DNA from: Asterionellopsis glacialis
Lineage: Eukaryota; Bacillariophyta; Plagiogrammaphyceae; Rhaphoneidales; Asterionellopsidaceae
Direction: 5' to 3'
Assembly: GCA_014885115.2 (NCBI GenBank)
Contig: WKLE02000028.1
Coordinates: 7,630 to 48,095 of the forward strand
Length of the DNA: 40,466 nucleotides
Made by a program: the position numbers and the translations under genes
In this document: positions 30,394 to 40,265 of the stretch, in pieces
How the letters are laid out: every line of letters begins with the position of its first letter
Numbering within the stretch: position 1 is the first letter of the stretch
The notes under the pieces: generated by a model
The model's database searches: none
What the model saw: the letters and a program-made list of their open reading frames with translations, nothing else
What the model was told of the DNA's origin: nothing

Positions 30394-32381
30394 ATGGGGC
30401 GCATCACCATTTTCATCGATGAAGACTGCAAAGACAGCAAACAAATTATGTCAGCACTCAAGCAGCGTTCAATTCCTTTCGAAGTAATAGATTTATCGGA
30501 ATATCCAGGTAAGAAAACAAAGTGAAATTCAATCACTTCACATCGATGCACCTCTTATGCGGAATTGTAAATTCTCATCCAAAAATATTTCATTCTTCCT
30601 ACGATATCTCAGAACGCCGGGGTGACATGATTAGCCTTACGAATCAAATTACTACACCACAAATATTCTTTAATGAGACACGTGTTAAAGGTGGAGCGGA
30701 TGAACTCTTCCACGTGCTTCGTACATGGGAAGTTGGGGCCAAATGGGGTGGGTACGACACACCATTGGAAAGGTATGAAATTGAAATTGCAGAACAAGAG
30801 GATCCAACTGATCCAAGATTGCAATTATTACGTGAATGCACTTCGTGTACAACTGATCCCTTGAGTAACATGATCCACCTGCCAAATCGGACGATTGTAC
30901 CCAAAGGCTATTTATCACGAGAACTATTGAATTTTATGCCTCGTGATAAACACAAGTATTTTATCAATTGCTTTACGGGTTCTCAGGGTATGATACGACT
31001 AATGAACTTCTACAAAACTGCCGACGAGGAAAGTGCTATTGCTTTCTTTGAAGAGCTCCTTCGGCACCAAATGATCGTGAGTTTGGAAAGAAGTGGTAGT
31101 AATCATCGTTTTGATAGAGACAATCTGTACAGATTACAACCATTTCATCATAGAAATATTCTCAATAACTTGTTTATTTGGGAAAATGCAACAACAAACA
31201 CGGAACAACAGGGAGAGAACCCGATGAAGATCATTTTAAACCTCAGTGAAATGATGGACGACTTAATGGCAATGGATAGTGGTTCAATGTTGACTAGTCA
31301 TGAATACAAACAGTTTGAAGAAGCAGTTTGTAAGTTACAGACAATATCCATAGACCAAATTTTGGATGACAACACTCGTGTTGCGTTTAGTTTGGACTTG
31401 TTCAACTTGATGACCCGCCATTTCCTTTTAGAGCGAAATCGACGTGACTACTTGTCATTTTGGCCAAGTAAGGGATCAGACATACCAAAGTTCTTATCAC
31501 GAATTAAATATAATGTGGGTGGCAAATTAATCTCAGCATATCAGGTGAAGCATCTTTTGGCCAGAGGAGGTATGGACGACTTTAAGGAACCATCCATATG
31601 GACCAGACTATGTAATTTCAATAATTTCAACAAGGAACCTGTTGCTATTGATAATCGGATTTACTTTGCACTCTTCCTGGGTACCCGGGGATCTCCAATG
31701 GTCCGTACCTACCGACCCGAGACACTCGAGGAAGACCTTAACAAAGCAGCACAAGATTACTGTCAAGATGAAATCAAATTTGACAAATCAAATGGTATTG
31801 TAGTCCTTCCGAAAGTATTCAAATGGCACAAGGCTGACTTTGGATCGTCCACAACCAATATCATGTCGAACGTATTGTGTTACTTATCTAGCCACCAAGT
31901 GACTTTGCTTGAAAATGCCACGAACATAGGAGGCAAGAACAAAGTCGTTAAGGTGTACCAGAACCATGCTTGGGAACCGGTGCTTTTAGCTGAAAGCTCT
32001 GCTGTAAAACAGCAACGACTACAAAATTCAGTCGCAAACAATATGACTCCCAAGAGAACAAGTGGGCAATATTCAACGTCACAGAAATTACAATCGCAAA
32101 GATATGCCAACAATGATAGTCCGACTGCCACTCTTACACCCAGTTCTCGAGCATCATCCTTTCAACTGGAAGGTTACCATGATATTGATGATGATTCAAC
32201 TTTTGTACCATACTCGATTGGGGAAATGACAAAATTGTACTCATCCTCCTCCGTATCAGTTGCTACAGAGTTTAATGATGTTCTAGCAAAGGGCACTCGT
32301 AACATGCTCGAGGAACGCGATGATAATTCAACATTTTATGACATGTATTCACTAGGTCCTAGTATACGCTCACGACAATAG
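30394..32381 (+). CDS. Glutaredoxin-DEP-DUF547 fusion protein
   Basis: Two exons: 30394-30508, a 104-nt intron (GTAAGA...TCTCAG, phase 1), then 30613-32381, giving 627 residues. Splicing restores a glutaredoxin domain (residues 1-75): ITIFIDEDCKDS with Cys12, DLSEYP, the cis-Pro region TTPQIFFNE and KGGADEL. The active site reads CKDS, so it is monothiol-type with no second cysteine. Residues about 140-225 resemble a DEP domain (GMIRLMNF, LLRHQMIV, FDRDNLYRLQ). From about 300, DUF547 features follow (SLDLFNLMTRHF, NRIYFALFLGTRGSP, VFKWHKADFG). The tail is Ser/Thr/Gln-rich and probably disordered. Glutaredoxins act on glutathione disulfides, DEP domains tether proteins to membranes or G-protein complexes, and DUF547 is uncharacterised. 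A redox-linked signalling role is inferred. Without the intron, a frame starting at 30522 would lose the cysteine. Confidence 0.88.
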
Positions 32382-33081
32382 CTTCATTTTAAAAAATATG
32401 AAAGAGAAAACCCGAGATAGAGCAGAAGTTTTAAAAAAGTTCCTAAAGAAAGTTTTTAAAAAGTGTTAAAAAGTTATCAAAATAGTAAATTATACATTAT
32501 TTGTTTGCACCATGAATATTTTAAAGAACTAAATATCATTTATAGGCTCCAGGTCGTTTTTGAAAATCGGAAGACCTAAGACTATTCTATATAGAGAGAG
32601 AGACTTATCTTCATGCTCAAATGTTACGATACAATATAATATATCAATTAAGGTCAGATAATGATATGAAATCACCATCTTCCCGTCATTCAGATGACAA
32701 CATGTTCACAACATTTTCGATCACCCACAAACAAACCCGTCCTACTGTCTGCCTGTATGGAGAATTGGTACAGTGTAAAGGTTCAGAATGTTGCTTATCC
32801 AATATTTGAAAATCCGTGTTACGAAAATGAGCCCATTTCCTTCCGAATGTAATCTTGGGATAAAATAAAGAATCTCAAGAATGAAAACTTTGTTTTATGA
32901 TTTGTTTTGAAACTAGAACCATGATTGGACTGCACGAAAATATGAAGAAGTTTTTTTTAAAAAAAAACACATAATTCATTTGAAAAAAAAAGTTTTTACT
33001 ATATAGATGTGTGTGTGTATGTATGAACTCTCTCTTTCTATCTCTAGATGTAAAGAAACGTAAAGTACCCGGGATTGGTCT
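32382..33081. other. 3'-3' intergenic region
   Basis: 700 bp between converging genes, with A/T runs (for example 32945-32995) and a short (tg) run at about 33008-33020. The open frame at 32621-32809 has no recognisable features. I see nothing else. Confidence 0.55.
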
Positions 33082-34609
33082 CTAAAGTTCGTCGGATGAA
33101 GGATTTTCAGTAGTTTTCTGAACTGATACCACCTCCATTAAGTACTCACATGCGGGGTGATCTCCACCAAATTCATTCACGCATAGTTCAAGCGGAGTAG
33201 AACCTTCACCAAAGTTCGCCCTCTCTGTTAGACTGGCTCCATTTTCCACCAGCAATTTTAATATTACAGTATGTCCATGCCTAGCTGCTTCATGTATCGG
33301 TTGCCATCCATTCGAATCCTTTTCATGGATGATTTCAGGATCTAACCATAAATGTGAGCGTAAAGTTGGGAGATCACCACGAGCAGCTGCATGCATAGGG
33401 GTATTAATAAGCTTCCACCCATTAGGATGCTCCTTTTTGTATTTTTTAACCCATGGAGATCCTTTAAGTATGTATGGTGGTAATCCATCATTTACTGACT
33501 CTCGTTCCTGATCAGATAACATGTCTTTACTAAACTTGTCTCCTTCTGGTACGAAGGGTCCAATTGGTTCAAAGTGGATAAATACATTGGCAAAGTAATT
33601 ACCTTTCATTGGAAATGGTCGACCATGTACAACACTATGACTTTCGTAAAGAACCATGTCACCTGTAGAGGGGATGAAAGAACATAAGTTGGATGATAAG
33701 AAATACAAATACAAGTGCTACTTTTTTGTTTAGTTCAGCACAACAACCAGTGGCACGAAAACACACACTCTAGAAATTGAATAACCTACCAGGTTCCATT
33801 GTAATGTTAACAGCTTTTCCATCTCTACCATACACTTCTAATGGCCAAGGTTCATCAACATCTTGAGCAATGTTAATAATTGCACTACTGACAAGTGGTA
33901 AACGATCAACGTGAGGGGCTAGGATAGAACCATCATGGTACATACGGATACCCCATAATGAACAACCGACAAGTGATTGACCTGTCCATTCTTCTAATAA
34001 GTCTCGAGCAGAATCCCAAATTTCTGCCATGAGTTCACCACCACCGCCTTCTAAGCTTTTATTTTGTAAATTGATAATACTAGGAGGAGATTCCCACATG
34101 TTGTGGTACGAATTAATCCTATGCCACTCCGTCACATTTTCTTTGTTATGTTTGTTCCAATAGTCAACTATCTTGTTGAAGACTTTTTCGGGTGCACGGA
34201 TCTTAGTGTATCCTACTTCGGTGTAGTTTCGCATAGACATGGGTTGGAATTGTGCCTGATAGATGCGATCATTTTCACCAAGATGACATTCTGGTGAATT
34301 CTTTGCAACAGCAGGACCCCTTGTTTCGGATACTTTTTTGATACAACCAGAAATATAATCGTCGTACAGTTTTTGTTTGTCCCCTAAAAGTGACGAAAGG
34401 TTCTTACTTTTGATAGACCAGGACACATCAAAGCTGTACGAAGAAGAGTCCTCATCTTCATTCGTCACATCTACTGATGACGATGATCCATTGGATAAAG
34501 TCAAGAAGAAAAGCACCACAAGTAATGCAGAAAATACCATTCTGTGTAATCCAACATGCTGGGATGGACAAACACAATGACGACTTGACAAATTCGTTTT
34601 CATCGTCAT
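33082..34609 (-). CDS. 2OG-Fe(II) oxygenase with C-terminal ankyrin repeats
   Basis: Two exons: 34609-33790, a 127-nt intron (33789-33663, GTAGGT...CTACAG, phase 1), then 33662-33082; 466 residues. A signal anchor lies at residues 24-41 (MVFSALLVVLFFLTLSNG). The oxygenase domain (about 195-300) has the first iron motif HVD (His233, Asp235 in GSILAPHVDRLP); after the splice comes GDMVLYESHSVVHGRPFP with distal His285 and Arg287 in the 2-oxoglutarate position. The splice therefore falls between the two halves of the active site. Ankyrin repeats occupy about 360-450 (TPMHAAARGDLPTL, QPIHEAARHGHTVILKLLVENGA). Related P4H-type enzymes hydroxylate protein side chains, probably in the secretory pathway here; the ankyrin part would bind the substrate. 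Start ATG 34609, or 34603; the longer frame opens with GTG. Confidence 0.9.
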
Positions 34610-35405
34610 CGGAAGCAAACAACAAACACGAAATTTTCTGTGGCCCTTTCCTAACACGTCTGGTGTAGATCTAATGCAGAAGTATTCAATTAAATTACTT
34701 CTCGTGATTGACCGCTTCACACACTCTTCACTTCACCGTCTTATTATGTCTGTTTTGAAGATGACTGTTGGCAGGTTCAAGTTGGAGAGATAGGTTTCTG
34801 ATTGCCGCAGGTTTGAAGCGGAAGCCCAAATCCGAACTCTGGGGGGTCTGTGCGGTACTGTACCGTGTGTTTCCACTTTTTTTTCAAATCATTTTTTGTG
34901 CTTCATAATAACTTTATCTTTAATAAGAACAAAACACTCGATATCCCAACGCCATCCCCCCCAGAATCCCTGGGAAAACGGAAACTTCAAGGAGTGTAAA
35001 TTACTATACGTACAAGCAGACAGATACAAATGTATAAATGCATTAGGGTTGACGTTGAAGCGAAACACGTTCTTCCGAGAGCAATTCGCCGATGACGTGT
35101 CCGAATTCTGTCAAGGGCTCTGATGCGCAGGATCAGCCGTATCTACTCTGGGATCTGGGTATCGGCATGTTGTGTCCGATGTCATGGTCACTCTCTACCA
35201 TACCGTGTAGAAAATGATTCTGTTCTGCTTCTGATCAGTTGATTGTTCTCAAAATCTTCACACATCACCCAACACCCAACACTTCGACGGTCTATACGGT
35301 ACCCTCTTCAGAACTTTTTATCATCACAGTTTCTTCTTTGTAGAAAAGTATTTCTCCAACTTGAATGTTCAAAAAGTATCTTCCGATCAACGACACACAA
35401 CAACC
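34610..35405. other. Head-to-head promoter region
   Basis: About 800 bp between the divergent oxygenase and F-box genes. It contains gcggtactgtaccgtg (34851-34866), a short palindrome of the GTAC family. The open frame at 34896-35123 lacks homology and a convincing context. Confidence 0.5.
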
Positions 35406-36341
35406 ATGTTTTATCCATTTGACGAAATACCTGATGATATTATTCGATTGATTTTTAGCTTTGCAGATATTCCAACAATATCTAGAGTAGCACAATGTAA
35501 CAAAGGTCTGTTATCGTTATGCGATGAAAAGCTTTGGTCTTCCTTTGTAGAGCGAAAATTTGGAATCCGTACGAATAAAACTCGACCCAAAAGTCAGGGC
35601 GGGAAAAATTGGAAAGATGCATTCCGATCACTTTCATCATGTAATCGCATACCCAAGAGTAGATTTACAAATTCAAGAAAAATTGTATTTGCCAAGGGCG
35701 GGACTGCTATAAGTGATGCTTTTAGACTTTGGGTACTGTTAGGACACACAGACAATTGCCAAACTAGAACAAGTCGAGATCCATGTGATAGCAATCGTTA
35801 CGTTGAACTGTATCTTACAATGCAAAATGTGAAAAGTGGATTTTGCACTGTAGAGGCCGATATTTCTGATGCAACATTGGAATTTATCGACAGTTTAGGA
35901 GAGGTATATTCACACAAGGTTGTCACATCGGGGAAGAAGAAACCTAAAATACTTTCTCATAATTGTCGGTATTGTGATAACTTTTTGGCAAGTGTCGAAG
36001 AACCCGACCTTGACGTACTGACATCAAGCCGTACAGTATTGCAACCATTTGAGTACGTTATTTTTTCGGTCCACTTTCCTGTTGCTTCCGATATGGTTTT
36101 CGAGACAGACTTACTGGCAAGAGCTTTGACAATATCAGTTCCTGTACAATGTTCAACACGGTCCCTACCTACCACTAGAGAGTTCAACACACAAAATGAA
36201 GTTTGCAGCAATGTCCACAACTGCGAACTTGCAAGAAGTTATTTCCTATCTGAAAAAACAATTTGGAACTACTACATGGAGTTGCCAGGAAATTGTGTCA
36301 CTCTTGTGGACGAGAGAAATCGTATGCTTGACATCTATTGA
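35406..36341 (+). CDS. F-box domain protein
   Basis: A single exon of 311 residues from ATG 35406; the longer frame opens with TTG at 35361. The N-terminus (residues about 3-50) has the F-box pattern: FDEIPDDIIRLIFSFADIPTISRVAQCNKGLLSLCDEKLWSSFV, with the LP-like IPDD start, alternating hydrophobics and the final LW. F-box proteins connect targets to SKP1-cullin ubiquitin ligases. The rest (about 100-311) is mostly beta-type sequence with several cysteines (SHNCRYCDNF, SNVHNCEL) and no domain I recognise; it would be the target-binding part. It is followed in tandem by the two-TM protein gene 650 bp downstream. Confidence 0.8.
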   Translation: MFYPFDEIPDDIIRLIFSFADIPTISRVAQCNKGLLSLCDEKLWSSFVERKFGIRTNKTRPKSQGGKNWKDAFRSLSSCNRIPKSRFTNSRKIVFAKGGTAISDAFRLWVLLGHTDNCQTRTSRDPCDSNRYVELYLTMQNVKSGFCTVEADISDATLEFIDSLGEVYSHKVVTSGKKKPKILSHNCRYCDNFLASVEEPDLDVLTSSRTVLQPFEYVIFSVHFPVASDMVFETDLLARALTISVPVQCSTRSLPTTREFNTQNEVCSNVHNCELARSYFLSEKTIWNYYMELPGNCVTLVDERNRMLDIY

Positions 36342-36987
36342 GGAATGTAACTCTCTTATAGGACAAAATATTTTTTAGTGTTATCAGTAAACACAGTTTT
36401 ACAACCGTTCGCTTTCAAGTGAACCAAAATATCAAATCACAGGATATCGTGCACAGCCACAATATAATTACAGAACGAGTATCTTTTTGTCTGATCCCAC
36501 ATTGTGGTAGAACTTGCCTCACTAACCAAGAGCTAATATTATTTCACCTTGTGGTTTACTGGAAAGCATGTTTTTCATCTGTAGAATTGGATTTTGGTGC
36601 TGGCGCAGGCTCCCCCTCCTCTTCTTTCTTATCGCCATCTTCGTTAAAGCTTCTACGGATAATGGAAGCGAAGTATCGTCAGGGCAATGATGCGATTCTT
36701 CTCATTGATTATACTTTTATCATTCAAATCTCAAATCAGGTAAAATTCATCTAATCCGGTAAAGATCACGAGAGTGCAAGTTCAGTAGGACCTGTAGCTC
36801 CTATCGTACATGACGCAGCACAAATTGATAGGATATAGTTGGGGATAATGAGTAGTCCGAAGTAACTTCAAGTCTCAAGTCCCGGGTCCGGTGAAGTTTT
36901 CTCGTCTTTGTTCCTGACTAACGCTCCGATGCAGATGGCCGATGGACCGCAGTCGAAGCATAGAAAAAACAACATCGACCAAAGTTT
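36342..36987. other. Intergenic region between the F-box and two-TM genes
   Basis: It includes a possible minus-strand exon at 36556-36678, listed separately, and gtaggacctgtag at about 36786, related to the recurring gtaggacctac motif. The plus-strand frame at 36419-36754 appears to be the shadow of that exon. Confidence 0.5.
36556..36678 (-). pseudogene. Possible coding remnant or 3'-terminal exon, acidic tail
   Basis: On the minus strand a 40-codon frame reads RYFASIIRRSFNEDGDKK, then a Glu/Pro/Ala-rich end (EEEGEPAPAPKSNSTDEKHAFQ) before TAA. The composition is strongly protein-like. Just upstream, a different frame reads NEKNRIIALTILRFHY, and dropping one base would join the two, suggesting a frameshifted relic; alternatively a splice acceptor (CCGTAG) lies within it. 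No family is recognised. It runs antisense to the spacing between two plus-strand genes. Confidence 0.25.
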
Positions 36988-38022
36988 ATGAATTCACAGG
37001 CATCTCTTCAACTCGTCGCTACCCACGACGATGGTAGCATTGACAGTAACTTCGATTATCCTGAGATACCGACAATAGCGAGCGGCAACGGAAGTTACGG
37101 CTTAGCAGTCAATGGAGTCAAAGCGACTTTGGAATCCGAAAAGTACGATGCAGCGACAATTCGAGCTGAGTTCAAAACATACCAAACAATTTTGCCCGAC
37201 CCCGATAAGCTTCTGCAAGAACAGCACTCGTTTTCATTGTTACGCAGAAAGATCGAGCAGAGCAATATTGAGCTGCCACGTTTTCTGAAATACAAATCCG
37301 AGGGAGGCATCAAGCCTCACCATGCGCTCTGCTGCTTGCTTTTGAGCGAATACGAAGCCGAAAAGGATCGAAAGGAAGCAGACAAAACGCGCGTTTACTC
37401 ATCTTTGGTTCGGATTTTATCCCTTGGTTACTTGCATCGTCAGCTCAATAATCCAGCAGAGTTCATTCGTGATCAGTTTGGCCGGGTCGCACATGCGATT
37501 CCTACTGATGTAGTCACACCCCCAGTGTTGCGAAAGAAGATACGGAACAGAGGCTTGCCAGTACCGAATTACTTTCTCGATCCAGAGGATGAGAAGCAGT
37601 TTCCACCGCACATTGCGCTGCTAGTAATTTTGCAAGATGGCGAGAAGGAATCGAGAAAACTGGACAACATTCTCTATCGGATTTTGTTTTCTTTGTTCGC
37701 TTTGGTAGCTCTGCTTCTCCGAATAGTCCTTGAGGTCATTGGTGGTGCAGGAGCTATTTGGGGTGGCGCAGAATGTTTTTCACTGCGTACTACCGATAAT
37801 GTGGAACTATGGCGATGGATATCCGTTGCTGTGGGTGTCTTATGCTTTCTCCGTTTTGTCACTCTGAATGCACCCCAGATGGAAGACGAGGGTGATATCC
37901 TTGGCCCTGCTGGCCCCTGGAGTCTCCGCCTGCCTGTGAGATTGCGAGCAGTATGCGATCATCCTTTTCACTACTTTGTACGAGCACTGCCACCGTCCTC
38001 TCCTAATAAAAAGCATGAATAA
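36988..38022 (+). CDS. Two-transmembrane protein of unknown family
   Basis: A single exon of 344 residues. The N-terminal 220 residues are soluble and charged (QEQHSFSLLRRKIEQSNIELPRFL..., KPHHALCCLLLSEYEAEKDR). Two hydrophobic segments follow: about 228-258 (ILYRILFSLFALVALLLRIVL plus a Gly-rich GGAGAIWGGAE) and about 272-292 (WRWISVAVGVLCFLRFVTL). The tail is short and Pro-rich. PRFLKYKSEGGIKPHHALCCLLL and PNYFLDPEDEKQFPPHIALLVIL share an (P)xx(F)L...PPHxALLxIL pattern and may be an internal duplication. No signal peptide is seen. G+C is higher than in its surroundings. I recognise no family; membrane location is the only functional inference. Confidence 0.8.
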   Translation: MNSQASLQLVATHDDGSIDSNFDYPEIPTIASGNGSYGLAVNGVKATLESEKYDAATIRAEFKTYQTILPDPDKLLQEQHSFSLLRRKIEQSNIELPRFLKYKSEGGIKPHHALCCLLLSEYEAEKDRKEADKTRVYSSLVRILSLGYLHRQLNNPAEFIRDQFGRVAHAIPTDVVTPPVLRKKIRNRGLPVPNYFLDPEDEKQFPPHIALLVILQDGEKESRKLDNILYRILFSLFALVALLLRIVLEVIGGAGAIWGGAECFSLRTTDNVELWRWISVAVGVLCFLRFVTLNAPQMEDEGDILGPAGPWSLRLPVRLRAVCDHPFHYFVRALPPSSPNKKHE

Positions 38023-38550
38023 ATCATTTGTATTCGTGTCCCATGAAACGGTTTTTTCTTAAAAGAAGAGAACATGAACTCTCCTTTTTCAAGGTTTCCG
38101 AAACAATAAATATTCCAGGAGTGCTCAAAAGCAGCTCGCAAGCCACATATCGCACCGTACTACTTATTTTTATGCCGAGACACTGCGCAATTGTTCTATA
38201 GTGCTCTTTCATTCAGAGCATTGCATATTGGTTTGGTTGTGGTGCTTTGGCAAGAAATTTGATTGGATTCATGTAGGTTAGGCATTTTTTTAAAAACTTT
38301 ATCAGTGGAGCAGTTTTCAACCGTGCTCGCTTGGATTTGACTGAATACTTACTAAAATCAAAGAATACACATCCACCATATCACAGCAGGACGAGTCTCT
38401 TGTCGTATTATGCAGTGGCTCCCTACATAAAACAACTTCATTTTCCGCAATACACAATTATTACTTTTCTTTCTCAAAACGGTACATCGGAAGAATCTTT
38501 ATATAATTTGTTCTTTTCTTTGTCTCTCTACAACAAGGCATCATAGTATA
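38023..38550. other. Intergenic region 3' of the two-TM gene
   Basis: AT-rich. The minus-strand frame 38024-38212 (62 codons, ATG) abuts the 3' end of the two-TM gene and probably reflects its 3' untranslated region. No supportable gene. Confidence 0.5.
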
Positions 38551-38945
38551 CTAGTAGTCATTTTGATTATCAAAGTCCCATGATATTTTAGAATAGGAAA
38601 AATCCTCGTTAGTACAGATAGGACAAGTTACTACATTGGTTTCTTGCAGATCAACATCCACAGCAAAACTACAGAATTCACTTGGAAGCCTGCCAGTCAA
38701 TTTGTCATTGTCCTGAACATAAAAATTATCTGCAATGTATTTAAGGAGGAAACACAAAGGGATCAGTGAACAGGACAACAACAACACCTTGCCATTTCTT
38801 TACTTTATGCCAGGTACTTGTTGAGCAAGAACAGATCAACAGTATATGGTTGTGTCTAAACTATATACGCACCTAAGTATGTAAGGAATCCTAGCTTCAA
38901 AGGAATCAGGCCACTAACTTAGAGCCTTGTCATCCAACCACAAAT
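38551..38945 (-). pseudogene. Broken 3' end of a leucine-rich-repeat gene
   Basis: The last exon (about 38764-38551, after the acceptor TTGCAG) encodes NFYVQDNDKLTGRLPSEFC, then VVTCPIC and a stop. The LTGxLPxxF pattern and the cysteine-bearing end are typical of diatom LRR proteins. Upstream, before a GT at about 38873, an exon encodes EYLWLDDKALS and SGLIPLKLGFLTYL, the preceding LRR unit. The joined phase-1 splice gives LTYLDNFYVQ. Between ALS and SGL a 4-base excess (ttag) shifts the frame and creates a stop, so the gene looks inactivated. I find no clear LRR units further upstream. LRR proteins bind other proteins, often at the cell surface. Confidence 0.5.
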
Positions 38946-39205
38946 ATTCTGCATTGTAAATTTTGATAATAAAAATCAAATATGAAACAAAAAAAGGAAG
39001 CCAATGAAGGTAAAAAATCAGTGGTGCATGAAAAAAAAACACCCCATGCTTTCATAATGGTTGAGTAAGAACAGATTAACAATGTATTCATTGGCACTGT
39101 GTGGCATAAAGAAGAACCAACCCAACAAACCAATTTAATCCTTTCCTTTAATACTAGTTGAGCAAGAACAGGCAATAGTATGCTGCACTTTCTAAACTAT
39201 AAAAG
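38818..39205 (-). repeat. Three copies of an intronic repeat (CTGTTCTTGCTCAAC)
   Basis: On the plus strand gttgagcaagaacag begins at 38820 and 39157, with gttgagtaagaacag at 39060. Similarity extends on both sides (for example tctaaactata follows in the first and third copies). In the LRR gene model the first copy lies inside an intron, as the others would in its upstream introns, suggesting duplicated exon-intron units. Confidence 0.7.
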
Positions 39206-40265
39206 TAGACCTGTAAGTTTCTTAAACCATTTCCTTGCCCACAAGACTCTCTTCTCCTTATGTTCTTCTGTCAGAAGCAGTTTCTCAATTGGAATCTTCT
39301 CTACATCACCATTCTTTTTAAACAAATCTACCAACTGCCACTTTGAAATTGCAATCAAAGGTAGTTTCTCTCCAGGTATTGCACTCTTTTCATTCATTGC
39401 CTCAACAAGTTCTGGATTTGTTGTAAAAGACCCTTTCACCAACTGAGCATATCTGAATAATTCATGAAGGACACTGTTCTTCAATTGATGTCATATATTT
39501 CTTGGTTCCTGCATACAATGGCAACAATGGATTGATATTACCTTCCCCTGTAGCAACTATCTTATTTAATTTTGAAAACCACTGAGGTAAGCTTGTGTAT
39601 GCTAAATGTATGCTAAAGGATGTTAATAGATCAAATCATATGCCACCTGATTACAAGCTGACTTTGCAATTCCTGTTCTCTCATTTTTTGTCTTACTTTG
39701 CCCCTGTCAAGGATGCTTCAAATGATGGGATGTAATTTGCATACATACATATTTTGAAATTCCAGCACAAAGTCCATCCCATTGCACCCTACAATTGTTT
39801 ATCTCTCTAACATCTGAGGTCACTCTAACATTTATCAAGCCACTACTGCACAACAATGGAAGTAAATATTGCCAATCAACCCCAGTTGTTTTCTGTATGT
39901 CATCCCTTGCATCCAGAAATGATGTAAGTGGCAAAATACAAAACCAAAGATGCTGCTTGGATGACTTAAAAAGGCCGGTGACTACTTCAAAGTTTTTTTG
40001 TGCATTTATACGTACCTCGTTGACAGCTTTGGGATGGAAACTCGTTAGCTACCCATCTACCTTATGCTTCTTGGGATCAACGGGGACCCACCCTCACCCT
40101 GCAATGACCATCAGGTTTTGACCATTGTCGATTGATCGAAACACAACAAGAGAAATTGCTTCTGTGCATTGTGGTACACAATCCACAAAAGCAGCCCCAG
40201 AAGAAAAGAAGGCTCCATCCAAGATAGTCTGATTTGACTCGACTTGATGCAGTGTTCTGAAATGT
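39197..40265 (-). pseudogene. Long decayed ORF of unknown family
   Basis: Minus-strand coding-like sequence runs through this block. From about 40265 to 39707 one frame holds VESNQTILDGAFFSSGAAFVDC..., then two in-frame stops, then SFHPKAVNEVRINAQKNF, LARDD-like text (FLDARDDIQKTTGVDWQYLL) and VRVTSDVREINNC. A second piece (about 39630-39490) reads SLPQWFSKLNKIVATGEGN and PLLPLYAGTKKYMTSIEEQ. A third, frame-shifted piece (39484-39200) reads LVKGSFTTNPELVEAMNEK, then ISKWQLVDLF and LTEEHKEKRVLWARKWFKKL. The last resembles, weakly, the helix-turn-helix and linker of Tc1/mariner-type transposases. Together they suggest one former protein of roughly 350 residues broken by stops and frameshifts. 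I cannot name the family; some breaks could be unrecognised introns. Confidence 0.45.

Noticed and set aside
30254..30490. ORF overlapping the start of the glutaredoxin fusion gene
   Set aside because: Out of frame with it and matches no family; possible upstream ORF but no evidence of use.
36880..36961. Minus-strand ATG frame resembling a mitochondrial presequence (MLRLRSIGHLHRS)
   Set aside because: Short, 27 bases from the divergent two-TM start, and I could not connect it by splicing to the exon at 36556-36678.
38024..38212. 62-codon minus-strand ATG frame
   Set aside because: Abuts the end of the two-TM gene, no homology or features; likely 3' untranslated sequence.
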